Below are positions 27,871 to 35,313 of a stretch of 64,000 nucleotides of DNA, one piece after another; position 1 is the first letter of the stretch, and every line of letters starts with the position of its first letter. The stretch spans positions 62,001 through 126,000 of the forward strand of contig JACJXU010000007.1 in assembly GCA_020636475.1 (NCBI GenBank). Reading direction: 5' to 3'. The notes beneath the pieces are model-generated. The model did not search any database and was not told the origin of the DNA. It worked only from the letters and a program-made list of their open reading frames with translations. Made by a program: the position numbers and the translations under genes. The stretch is from Chitinophagales bacterium. GTDB lineage: Bacteria; Bacteroidota; Bacteroidia; Chitinophagales; UBA2359.

Positions 27871-30021
27871 ATGATTTCAACATTACACAAAGATATTCCT
27901 GCAAGTATAGTGGTCTTTTTGGTAGCCTTGCCACTTTGTTTAGGTATTGCACTTGCAAGTGGTACACCGCTTATTTCGGGTTTAATTTCAGGTATTGTCG
28001 GCGGTATAATTGTCGGTATTTTGAGTCAGTCGCATGTAAGTGTGAGTGGTCCGGCGGCGGGTTTGGCAGCAGTAGTATTGTCTGCTATCAATCAGCTACA
28101 AGTTTTTGAAATATTTTTGATGGCAGTAGTTTTGGCGGGCATATTTCAGCTTATTGCCGGCATTGCCAAAGCGGGATTAATTGCAGATTATGTCCCTAAT
28201 AATGTTATCAAAGGTTTATTGGCGGCGATTGGTATTATACTCATTCTCAAGCAAATTCCCCACGCAGTTGGCTTGGATAAAGATGCAGAGGGAGAGTTTT
28301 CGTTTTTTCAGCCTGATGGCGAAACAACTTTTTCCGAATTATTTAATATTTTTGCTTACTTCAGTTGGGGTCCGGTCATTATTTCGTTGTTATCACTGTT
28401 CGTTTTAATTTATTGGCATAAAACACCTTTCAGAAAAGTAAGTTTTTTTCCCGCGTCTCTTTTTGTCGTATTGTTGGGTGTTGCGCTAAATGCATTGTTC
28501 AAAATGTATTTCCCCCACTTTGTAGTAAGCGAAGAACATTTGGTAAAAATTCCCGAAATTAATAGTTTGGGAGAATTAATTACCCTACCGGATTTTGGCA
28601 GTATTGCCAATCCGCAAGTGTGGTTAATTGCTCTTACCATTGCGCTTGTTGCTTCTTTGGAAACACTCCTGAACTTGGAAGCCGTAGAAAACATAGACCC
28701 CTACAAACGCAAAGCATCACCCAACCGCGAACTGATAGCGCAAGGTGTGGGTAATATTGCTTCCGGTTTGGCGGGCGGAATTCCGGTTACATCGGTTATT
28801 ATTCGCAGTTCGGTAAATATCAATTCGGGAGGAGCTACCAAGCTTTCGGCAATAATGCATGGATTTTTCCTGCTATTTAGTGTATTATTAATAAGCAGGT
28901 GGCTCAATCTTATTCCTTTGGCATCTTTGGCAGCCATTTTATTGGTTACGGGTTACAAATTGGCGCGCATTCCACTTTTTGTAGAGATGTACAAAAAGGG
29001 ACTCAACCAGTTTATCCCTTTTGTAGTAACTATTTTGGCAATTGTGTTTACCGATTTGCTTGTCGGTATTTTTATTGGGTTAGGCGTAAGTATTTTTTAT
29101 TTATTGAAAAGTAATTACAAAAATCCTTTCGTAATGGAAAACGAGCAACTGAACATTGGCGAAACGCTGCGCATAGAATTGGCAAATCAGGTTTCTTTTT
29201 TAAACAAAGCGTCTATCAAAGAAACTTTGTGGGATATTCCCGAAAACTCAAAGGTAATTATTGATGCCTCTTACAGCGATTTTATTGACCAAGATGTATT
29301 GGAAATTCTGCAAGATTTTAAAGACACACGCTCGAAGGATAAAAATATTCAGCTAAATCTTATTGGTTTAAAGGAAAAATACAAATTGAAAGACCATATT
29401 CAGTTTTTAAATGTATTAGACAAAGAGCGTCAGGCAGAACTTACGCCTGATGATGTCTTGGAAATTTTGAAACGGGGCAATGAACGATTTGTAAAAGGAA
29501 AATGGACCGAAAAGTATTTCACACACCAAGTGAATGCTACCTCTTTTGGGCAAAATCCTATTGCCGTAATTGTAAGTTGTATTGACTCGCGCACTACGCC
29601 CGAAATAATTTTTGACTTGGGTTTGGGCGATATTTTATCTATACGTATTGCCGGAAATGTGATTAACGAGGAAGTTTTAGGAAGCATAGAACTGGCTTGC
29701 AAAAAAATTGGAACCAAATTAGTCGTTATTTTGGGACACTCGCAATGTGGAGCTATTGCTACGGCTATTTCGCAAGAAAATTCGGGACACATTCATACTA
29801 TTACCGACAAAATAAATCGCTCTGTTGAAGCCTGTCAGCATCTTGCCATTGATACTTTTGCCAAAGATTACAACAAGACTATTGGCGAAAAAAATGTACA
29901 ATTTTCTATTGATGATATCCTCGAAAACAGCACTTATATAGCCAATGAGGTGAAGGAAAGAAATATAAAAATAGTCGCTGCCTTTTACGAAACAGAAACA
30001 GGCGAGGTGTCGTTTTTGTAG
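27871..30021 (+). CDS. SulP-family anion transporter fused to STAS and beta-carbonic anhydrase
   Basis: A 716-residue inner-membrane protein. Residues about 1-415 form the SulP transporter, with many hydrophobic helices and the motif VSVSGPAAGLAAV. A STAS domain follows at about 425-505, with IIDASYSDFIDQDVLEIL. The C-terminal part, from about 520, is a beta-carbonic anhydrase with zinc ligands C570, H623 and C626, and D572 and R574 of the CxDSR motif; all catalytic residues are kept. The likely role is sodium-linked bicarbonate uptake coupled to CO2/HCO3- conversion, by analogy with known SulP-carbonic anhydrase hybrids. The transported ion could also be sulfate. The gene is single, with its own promoter, divergent from valS. 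Confidence 0.93.
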   Translation: MISTLHKDIPASIVVFLVALPLCLGIALASGTPLISGLISGIVGGIIVGILSQSHVSVSGPAAGLAAVVLSAINQLQVFEIFLMAVVLAGIFQLIAGIAKAGLIADYVPNNVIKGLLAAIGIILILKQIPHAVGLDKDAEGEFSFFQPDGETTFSELFNIFAYFSWGPVIISLLSLFVLIYWHKTPFRKVSFFPASLFVVLLGVALNALFKMYFPHFVVSEEHLVKIPEINSLGELITLPDFGSIANPQVWLIALTIALVASLETLLNLEAVENIDPYKRKASPNRELIAQGVGNIASGLAGGIPVTSVIIRSSVNINSGGATKLSAIMHGFFLLFSVLLISRWLNLIPLASLAAILLVTGYKLARIPLFVEMYKKGLNQFIPFVVTILAIVFTDLLVGIFIGLGVSIFYLLKSNYKNPFVMENEQLNIGETLRIELANQVSFLNKASIKETLWDIPENSKVIIDASYSDFIDQDVLEILQDFKDTRSKDKNIQLNLIGLKEKYKLKDHIQFLNVLDKERQAELTPDDVLEILKRGNERFVKGKWTEKYFTHQVNATSFGQNPIAVIVSCIDSRTTPEIIFDLGLGDILSIRIAGNVINEEVLGSIELACKKIGTKLVVILGHSQCGAIATAISQENSGHIHTITDKINRSVEACQHLAIDTFAKDYNKTIGEKNVQFSIDDILENSTYIANEVKERNIKIVAAFYETETGEVSFL

Positions 30022-30188
30022 AAAATAAAAAGTGCCTAAATATCAAGGCGGTAGATACTGATGGATTGCAGCTTTGCGAGAGAACGGATTTTTAGCACCG
30101 AACTTCAATAGAAATACCTTAGTTTAAATATAGTAAAAAGTTCATTGAAATTCCGTTAGCCCCGCTTTTGGCAATCCCTTGTTATCGG

Positions 30189-30206
30189 TCGTTCTTCTTT
30201 CAGTCG
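30189..30206 (+). repeat. Left border repeat of the R-M island
   Basis: TCGTTCTTCTTTCAGTCG matches TCGTTTCTTTCTGTCG at 34327-34342 in the same orientation, with one mismatch and a two-base gap. The gap 30022-30315 around it holds the controller promoter and otherwise nothing I recognise. Confidence 0.35.
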
Positions 30207-30280
30207 TTGTTTTGTTTGTCGTGATAGTTGTTGAAAATTTTATTCTGATTTTTCTTTGTCAGTTCGGAATATCTGTTTAA

Positions 30281-30311
30281 TTTTGTCAAAAATTGACAAG
30301 CCGTAAATTTG
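30281..30311 (+). promoter_or_regulatory. Promoter and palindromic operator of the controller-methyltransferase operon
   Basis: The -33 element TTTTG (30281-30285) and -7 box TAAATTTG (30304-30311) are 18 bases apart, a near-ideal Bacteroidota promoter. A perfect inverted repeat TTGTCAAAAATTGACAA (30283-30299) covers the -33 element. Transcription would start at or close to the ATG at 30316, giving almost no leader. Its position fits autorepression by the XRE protein encoded just downstream. Confidence 0.65.
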
Positions 30312-30315
30312 CAAA

Positions 30316-30624
30316 ATGAAAGTTTTAAACTCCGAATTAGGTCAGTATTTAAGGGAACTCCGAAAGAATAAAGGGCAAACCTTGCACCAAGTTTCTGTCG
30401 GAACGGATATTGATTCGCCTTTATTAAGCAAGTTGGAAAGAGGCGAACGATTACCGACTGACGAACAAATAAAAAAGTTAGCAAAGTATTACAAAGTTGC
30501 CGAAGCGGATTTAAAAGTCAAAGCAACTGCCGAAAGAATTATCAAAGAATACGGAGTAAATGACACAACTTACGAAGCTGTCAATTTGGTAATGGAACAA
30601 ATAACCCCATACATTAAAAAATGA
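30316..30624 (+). CDS. XRE-family controller protein of the R-M system
   Basis: A 102-residue DNA-binding regulator. The helix-turn-helix is at about residues 8-62, with LGQYLRELRKNKGQTLHQVS and SPLLSKLERGERLP, and a helical C-terminal tail follows. Its size, its place as first gene of a restriction-modification operon, and the 17-bp palindrome 16 bases upstream of its start suggest a C-protein-like controller. The stop codon overlaps the start of the next gene (ATGA). Whether it also controls the nuclease gene is open, since the palindrome there has a different sequence. Confidence 0.85.
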   Translation: MKVLNSELGQYLRELRKNKGQTLHQVSVGTDIDSPLLSKLERGERLPTDEQIKKLAKYYKVAEADLKVKATAERIIKEYGVNDTTYEAVNLVMEQITPYIKK

Positions 30625-31454
30625 AACAACTGATTACAGATAATTTTGAATTGCACTTGCAAGATGCTATACAAGGTTTGTCTGCTTTGCCTGACAACTC
30701 TTTTGATTTGGCAATTTGCGACCCTCCGTATGGTGCGGCAACTTCTGCAAAATGGAATTACGACAGCGATAAAAAAATAAACGGTTTTGGTGGAAATTGG
30801 AAATTGAACAGCGAAGAATGGGATTTGCTTACAGGAAACGATATTTTCAAAAGCACACATCAATGGCTTACGCAACTGAAAAGGTTAGTAAAGCCAACAG
30901 GTTCAATTTGGATTCACGCAACTTATCACAATTCGGGTTTTGTTAATGTGCTTTGTCAGTTGTTGGGTTTGGAAATTATCAATGAGGTTACTTGGTATAA
31001 ACGCAATGCGTTTCCGAATTTGTCAGCAAGGCGATTGACAGCAAGCCACGAAACAATTTTGTGGGTGCATACAGGCGGTGAAAAACAACGTAAATATAAT
31101 TTCAATTACGATGATGTAAAAAGAGCAAAGTTTGAAGGCGACAATATGAAAGAAGCCGATAAACAGCTTAGAACCGTTTGGGATATTCCGAACAATAAAA
31201 GCAAAGATGAATTAAGTTTTGGCACACACCCAACGCAAAAACCGTTAAGAGTTTCGGAAAGATTATTGATGATTTCGGGTGTTAAAGGCGGAAAATTACT
31301 TGTACCGTTTGCAGGTTCGGGAACGGAAATGATTGCAGGAATGAAATACGGAATGCAAGCCGTTGGGTTTGAAACGAGTGAAGAATATTTTGACCTTGCA
31401 AAAGAAAGATTGTTGTTTGAAGAAAGTAAAATCAAAAGCCAATTATTTGTATGA
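30621..31454 (+). CDS. Type II DNA methyltransferase, beta-class (N4-C or N6-A)
   Basis: Modification enzyme that transfers a methyl group from S-adenosylmethionine to an exocyclic amino group in DNA. The catalytic motif DPPY is at residues 34-37, HPTQKP at about 203-208, and the AdoMet motif FAGSGT at about 230-235. The order catalytic motif, target recognition region, AdoMet motif is that of the beta class. The length of 277 residues is normal. It overlaps the genes on both sides by four bases (ATGA), so translation is coupled. The recognition sequence cannot be read from the protein. DPPY is more common in N6-adenine than N4-cytosine enzymes. Confidence 0.92.
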   Translation: MKQLITDNFELHLQDAIQGLSALPDNSFDLAICDPPYGAATSAKWNYDSDKKINGFGGNWKLNSEEWDLLTGNDIFKSTHQWLTQLKRLVKPTGSIWIHATYHNSGFVNVLCQLLGLEIINEVTWYKRNAFPNLSARRLTASHETILWVHTGGEKQRKYNFNYDDVKRAKFEGDNMKEADKQLRTVWDIPNNKSKDELSFGTHPTQKPLRVSERLLMISGVKGGKLLVPFAGSGTEMIAGMKYGMQAVGFETSEEYFDLAKERLLFEESKIKSQLFV

Positions 31455-32338
31455 TACCAAAACCGAAAAACATAGTTGAGCCTGTTATTAAATGGTCGGG
31501 TAGCAAAAGATATGTTGCACCCGAATTGAGCAAACATATTGCAATACAAAAACGATATATTGAGCCGTTTATTGGTGGCGGTGCAATGTTGCCTTTTCGT
31601 CAAATTTCAAATGCTGTTGCAAGCGATATAATTCCCGAATTGGTTAATCTTTGGAAGCAAATAAAAAACAATCCCGAACAAGTTGCCGAAGAATACCAAA
31701 ATCGTTGGGAAAGATTACAAGAAGAAGGACACGATATTTATTACAAAGTTCGAGACAACTTCAATGAAACAAAGAATGAATTTGATTTTTTGTTTCTTAC
31801 TCGGACTTGCGTAAACGGTTTGATACGCTACAATACAAACGGAGAGTTTAATAATTCAATGCACAAAAACCGTCCGGGAATAAATCCAAATAGATTAAGG
31901 GAAGTTATTTTAAAATGGAGTTATTTTATTCGTGATGTGGATTTTCGGAATTGCGATTATCGCCAAACTTTGGCTGATGCAGATAAAAATGATTTTGTTT
32001 TTCTTGACCCTCCGTATGGTGGAACAAAAGACCGTTACACGAAAACAGAATTTAACCTTGATGATTTTTACAACGAATTGGAACGGCTAAATTCTGTTGG
32101 TGCAAAATGGATTTTGACTTTTGACGGAACTGCTGGCAATCGTGAATACGATTACCAATTACCACAAGAATTATATAAGCACAAAACCGAAATTAAAACT
32201 GGAAATTCGCCTTTTACCAAGGCGATGAAAACAAGTATTGATGCAGTTTATGAATCAGTATATTTTAATTTTGAAACTGCTGTTAAATTGCGAAACAATA
32301 TCAGTAAAAATGCGGTTCAAGAATTGGCTTTTGTCTGA
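31451..32338 (+). CDS. Dam-family (D12) N6-adenine DNA methyltransferase
   Basis: Second modification enzyme of the island, of the alpha class. The N-terminal AdoMet motif reads KWSGSKR and EPFIGGG (about residues 38-44), and the catalytic DPPY is at residues 186-189. The order is opposite to that of the first methyltransferase. The length of 295 residues is typical of Dam-type enzymes. A start codon overlapping the previous stop couples translation. The last 84 bases are antisense to the end of the nuclease gene. Two methyltransferases of different class suggest an asymmetric target, each enzyme protecting one strand; this is inference. Confidence 0.92.
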   Translation: MIPKPKNIVEPVIKWSGSKRYVAPELSKHIAIQKRYIEPFIGGGAMLPFRQISNAVASDIIPELVNLWKQIKNNPEQVAEEYQNRWERLQEEGHDIYYKVRDNFNETKNEFDFLFLTRTCVNGLIRYNTNGEFNNSMHKNRPGINPNRLREVILKWSYFIRDVDFRNCDYRQTLADADKNDFVFLDPPYGGTKDRYTKTEFNLDDFYNELERLNSVGAKWILTFDGTAGNREYDYQLPQELYKHKTEIKTGNSPFTKAMKTSIDAVYESVYFNFETAVKLRNNISKNAVQELAFV

Positions 32339-34240
32339 AAGCAAAAGATGTCCGATTGTTTGTGTGCCGTCATTTTTGAACTCAAACGCAAGAACAAAAT
32401 CCAAATTTCCGTCTTGTATTTCGGTTTTCATTTCGTCTAAACTTTTGTAAACAAATGCACCGCCCGAGTACGCTGAAAAATTGATAAGCGGTGATTTCTT
32501 TCCTGTGAAAGATTTCCAATCTTCTTTGTTTGGTTTGTATGCTGTCGGTGCAATTTTGAAAAGTGCCTTTACATATTCAATCAAACGATTACCGATATTT
32601 TCGTCCAAATCTCTTGCGTTGTTTTTGGATTCAATTACCAAAAAGATTTCTTCTTTCTTGGTGTGAATTTGAATAATGTGGTCAGGTCGTTTTGCTTTTG
32701 TTGCCGAAACTCTTGGCAACGAAGTCCAACGATATTCTGTTTTGTCCGAAAAATCAAAATACGAAATTCCGCTCCAATCGCCACCGGGCGGATTACACAT
32801 TGATTCAAAAATATTAGACTTCGTTTGTCTTGAAAACAATGTATGAATTGCCGTGTCCACATCGTGTTCGCCATAATTGCCACTTGGTGTTGCTGAATTG
32901 AAAACAACTTTTACACTTTTTCGTTCTAAATCACGAGTTATAATGTTTGTCAAAACTCCGTGTTCAGAAGTTGCACTATCGGCTAAAACGTAATTGCTCA
33001 AATTCAAAACCGCTTGCCAAAGACCGTTATCCGTTGCAAGTTTTGGCGTGTTGTCTTTAAACGTTTTCCAAGTTTGTTTTCCCGCAGGACCAAAAACAAT
33101 CGTCAAAATATCAATGTCATTACCAAACAACATTCTTGCAAGTGGCACAAGTCCTCTGTCGGGACGAGAATCATCGCCTCTCGGTTTGAAACCTGTAACC
33201 CAAACCACAATCAATGGTTTGTTTTTCTTTTCAATCGTGTTGGCTAATTCGTTGATTTTATCCGCAGGATAAATTTCTTTCAGAAGCGAAGTAAACTTTT
33301 TGACGTTGCCATTTGCAACAAGGCAAATAGGAATTTCTTTTGCTCCGATTGAAAGTAAATTGAGTTCTTGCGTTTTCGTTAAAAGCGTTTTGAATGTTTT
33401 GGTAACATTCACTTTGTCCGATGATTTTTTACGCCAAACTTGTTTGTCTGGGTGGTTTTTAATCCATTCCGCTTTTTTCTGTCCCGATGATAATTTCAAA
33501 AATTCTTCCCATTCCAACGCTCGGAATGTATCAACTCGTTTTCTGTCGCCCGAAAGAATTTTTACAAGTGTCGTTCCTTTTTCAATCAGCACGTCCATTG
33601 CATCGTTTGTATGACTTTGTTCAATGAGCGATTTCAACAAATCCAAACTTGCTTCCTTGCCGAAAATATGAGTAAACTTTTTGCGTAACTCGTCAGTAAT
33701 TTCAGGGTGTGCTTCGTAAATCGGAACACAAATCACGTTCAAAGATTTTGAAGAAGTTAGATAAGAAAACGGAACAATCGGATTTGGGAAACGTGGTGCT
33801 TTTACTTTTCTGTCGCTATCCAACTCAACGCCTCCGATTTCTGCAAAATAGAAATATGGAATACCAATTTCTGCACAAGTAACGGCTCTGCCGTTTCTTT
33901 GCCAAGCGTTGTTTCCTGCTGGCAATGCGTTACAAAATTCAATCGCCAATAAAAGTTCTTCGGTTTTACTGTCTTTTGAAACTTTGGTAATATATGCGTC
34001 TGTTGCTTCTCTCAAAGGAGCACCGTATTTTGTAAGTTCAGTATTAAAATTTACATTCCAACGGTCGTGTCCGCCAAGTAATTCAACTTCAAAAATTTCA
34101 TTGTCTTTGGTTTGAACGCTGTAAGACGGCATAAAAACATTTTTGCTTTTCGCAACAACCGTCCCTTTGTAGGCAAGTGCTATAAGTGATAAAGCTCTTT
34201 CACATTCAATTATGTTGTCCCCGTGTATTCTTAATTTCAT
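32255..34240 (-). CDS. Probable type II restriction endonuclease (PD-(D/E)xK)
   Basis: A 661-residue protein convergent with the methyltransferase operon. In its C-terminal third P519-D520 and E537-S538-K539 are arranged as PD-x16-ExK, the metal-binding core of PD-(D/E)xK nucleases, on predicted strands HIIQIHT and IFLVIESK. I do not recognise the N-terminal two thirds; they may hold the recognition part or further subdomains. No signal peptide or membrane segment is seen. Its own promoter and a 20-bp palindrome lie just upstream. Context and motif make it the cognate nuclease, possibly type IIS because two methyltransferases accompany it. The nuclease fold is fairly sure; the specificity is unknown. 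Confidence 0.75.
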   Translation of the reverse strand: MKLRIHGDNIIECERALSLIALAYKGTVVAKSKNVFMPSYSVQTKDNEIFEVELLGGHDRWNVNFNTELTKYGAPLREATDAYITKVSKDSKTEELLLAIEFCNALPAGNNAWQRNGRAVTCAEIGIPYFYFAEIGGVELDSDRKVKAPRFPNPIVPFSYLTSSKSLNVICVPIYEAHPEITDELRKKFTHIFGKEASLDLLKSLIEQSHTNDAMDVLIEKGTTLVKILSGDRKRVDTFRALEWEEFLKLSSGQKKAEWIKNHPDKQVWRKKSSDKVNVTKTFKTLLTKTQELNLLSIGAKEIPICLVANGNVKKFTSLLKEIYPADKINELANTIEKKNKPLIVVWVTGFKPRGDDSRPDRGLVPLARMLFGNDIDILTIVFGPAGKQTWKTFKDNTPKLATDNGLWQAVLNLSNYVLADSATSEHGVLTNIITRDLERKSVKVVFNSATPSGNYGEHDVDTAIHTLFSRQTKSNIFESMCNPPGGDWSGISYFDFSDKTEYRWTSLPRVSATKAKRPDHIIQIHTKKEEIFLVIESKNNARDLDENIGNRLIEYVKALFKIAPTAYKPNKEDWKSFTGKKSPLINFSAYSGGAFVYKSLDEMKTEIQDGNLDFVLAFEFKNDGTQTIGHLLLSDKSQFLNRIFTDIVSQFNSSFKIKIY

Positions 34241-34271
34241 CTATTTTCCGTGTCATAAAGATTTGAATTTG

Positions 34272-34279
34272 CAAAGATA
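34272..34279 (-). promoter_or_regulatory. -7 box of the restriction endonuclease gene
   Basis: The minus strand reads TATCTTTG, an exact match to TAnnTTTG, 31 bases before the start codon at 34240. The -33 region is occupied by the palindrome at 34291-34310. Confidence 0.55.
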
Positions 34280-34290
34280 TAATATAGTAG

Positions 34291-34310
34291 TGATAATAGC
34301 CCTATTATCA
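34291..34310. promoter_or_regulatory. Perfect palindrome at the nuclease promoter (operator candidate)
   Basis: TGATAATAG-CC-CTATTATCA has two perfect 9-base arms and a two-base spacer. It sits 11 bases upstream of the nuclease -7 box, across the -33 position. There is no T-run, so a terminator is unlikely. Its sequence differs from the palindrome at the controller promoter. Confidence 0.55.
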
Positions 34311-34326
34311 AGTGCGATTGGTTTGT

Positions 34327-34342
34327 TCGTTTCTTTCTGTCG
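34327..34342 (+). repeat. Right border repeat of the R-M island
   Basis: TCGTTTCTTTCTGTCG is the partner of the repeat at 30189-30206 in direct orientation, with one mismatch and a two-base gap. It may mark the end of an inserted segment. Confidence 0.35.
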
Positions 34343-34421
34343 GCTGATATATAACTTCCGTTCACAGAATGACCAGTAACACATAAACTTACCGCTTTTT
34401 ATTTAAAAACAAAAGAAAGTC

Positions 34422-35297
34422 CTACGCCACAATTTCATAATTCCGATACTCTCCCGGTCGCCAGTGAAACCATTTTTCCGACCAGCGCGACAAGCGTTCT
34501 TTCAGGCTTAATCGTATCATAGACGGCTCAAAATCGAAATACCAATCTTGTCGGTTCACGCGCGCTTGCATCACCTGCGGGTGCGTTTCTGTAAACAGCT
34601 CCAGCGTGTCGATATTCTCCAAATAATTGTAAGGTTTTTCTTTGCTGAGGTGCTGTGTTATCCAGCTATCCGACTTCCAGTAGCGGCTGGAGTTGGCAAT
34701 TTTTTCGCTTTGCAAAATTGGGTCTTTCACCCAACCATAATGATACACATATGGCGCAATATACCGTACTTTTAGCTTGCGGTTGTCTATCCTAAAACCC
34801 TGCGCGTCTTTGTATGAGCGAATTTGTGGCAAATTCCGCACAATTCTTATTTCCCGCCGATACCAGCGGCGCGAATTGCCCACATACGCATACGAGCCGT
34901 AAAAATGTTTGTAGTTAAACAAAAGTCCCTCCACTTCGGGCGCGTGCAAGTAGTTTTGCATTTCTTGCTTTATTTCGGGCAAATATTTTTCGTGAATAAC
35001 CTCATCTGCCTGAATATAAAATGCCCAATCCGCTTCGGAATCAATCAAGGCAAAAGCTTTATTGGTTTCATCGGCTAATACTTCGCCGCCTTTGCGCAGG
35101 TTTTCGTTCCACACCGAATGGCGAATTTTCACTTTAGGCGAATCAATGCTGCGTATTAGGTTTTCCGTGTCGTCATCACCATCGCCAATAAGAACTATCA
35201 CTTCATCGCAAATAGGTAAAATAGAACGTATAGCCTCTACAACGGGAAAATCGTAGCGTACTGCATTTTTTACAATGGTAAAGCCGCTTATTTTCAT
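34422..35297 (-). CDS. Family 2-like glycosyltransferase
   Basis: Transfers a sugar from a nucleotide donor to an unknown acceptor, probably for surface polysaccharide. The N-terminus (SGFTIVKNA) and the segment ICDEVIVLIGDGDDDTENLI are typical of the GT2 (GT-A) fold, and WAFYIQADEVI supplies a DxD-like acidic site in the form QADE. There is no membrane segment. The length is 291 residues. It begins 16 bases after the phosphohexomutase gene on the same strand, which suggests a supply-and-transfer pair. Donor and product are unknown. Confidence 0.85.
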   Translation of the reverse strand: MKISGFTIVKNAVRYDFPVVEAIRSILPICDEVIVLIGDGDDDTENLIRSIDSPKVKIRHSVWNENLRKGGEVLADETNKAFALIDSEADWAFYIQADEVIHEKYLPEIKQEMQNYLHAPEVEGLLFNYKHFYGSYAYVGNSRRWYRREIRIVRNLPQIRSYKDAQGFRIDNRKLKVRYIAPYVYHYGWVKDPILQSEKIANSSRYWKSDSWITQHLSKEKPYNYLENIDTLELFTETHPQVMQARVNRQDWYFDFEPSMIRLSLKERLSRWSEKWFHWRPGEYRNYEIVA

Positions 35298-35313
35298 TAA
35301 AAAAAACGAGAAT

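Noticed and set aside
34291..34310. Palindrome as terminator of the glycosyltransferase gene
   Set aside because: It is more than 100 bases past the stop and has no T-run; position at the nuclease promoter fits an operator better.
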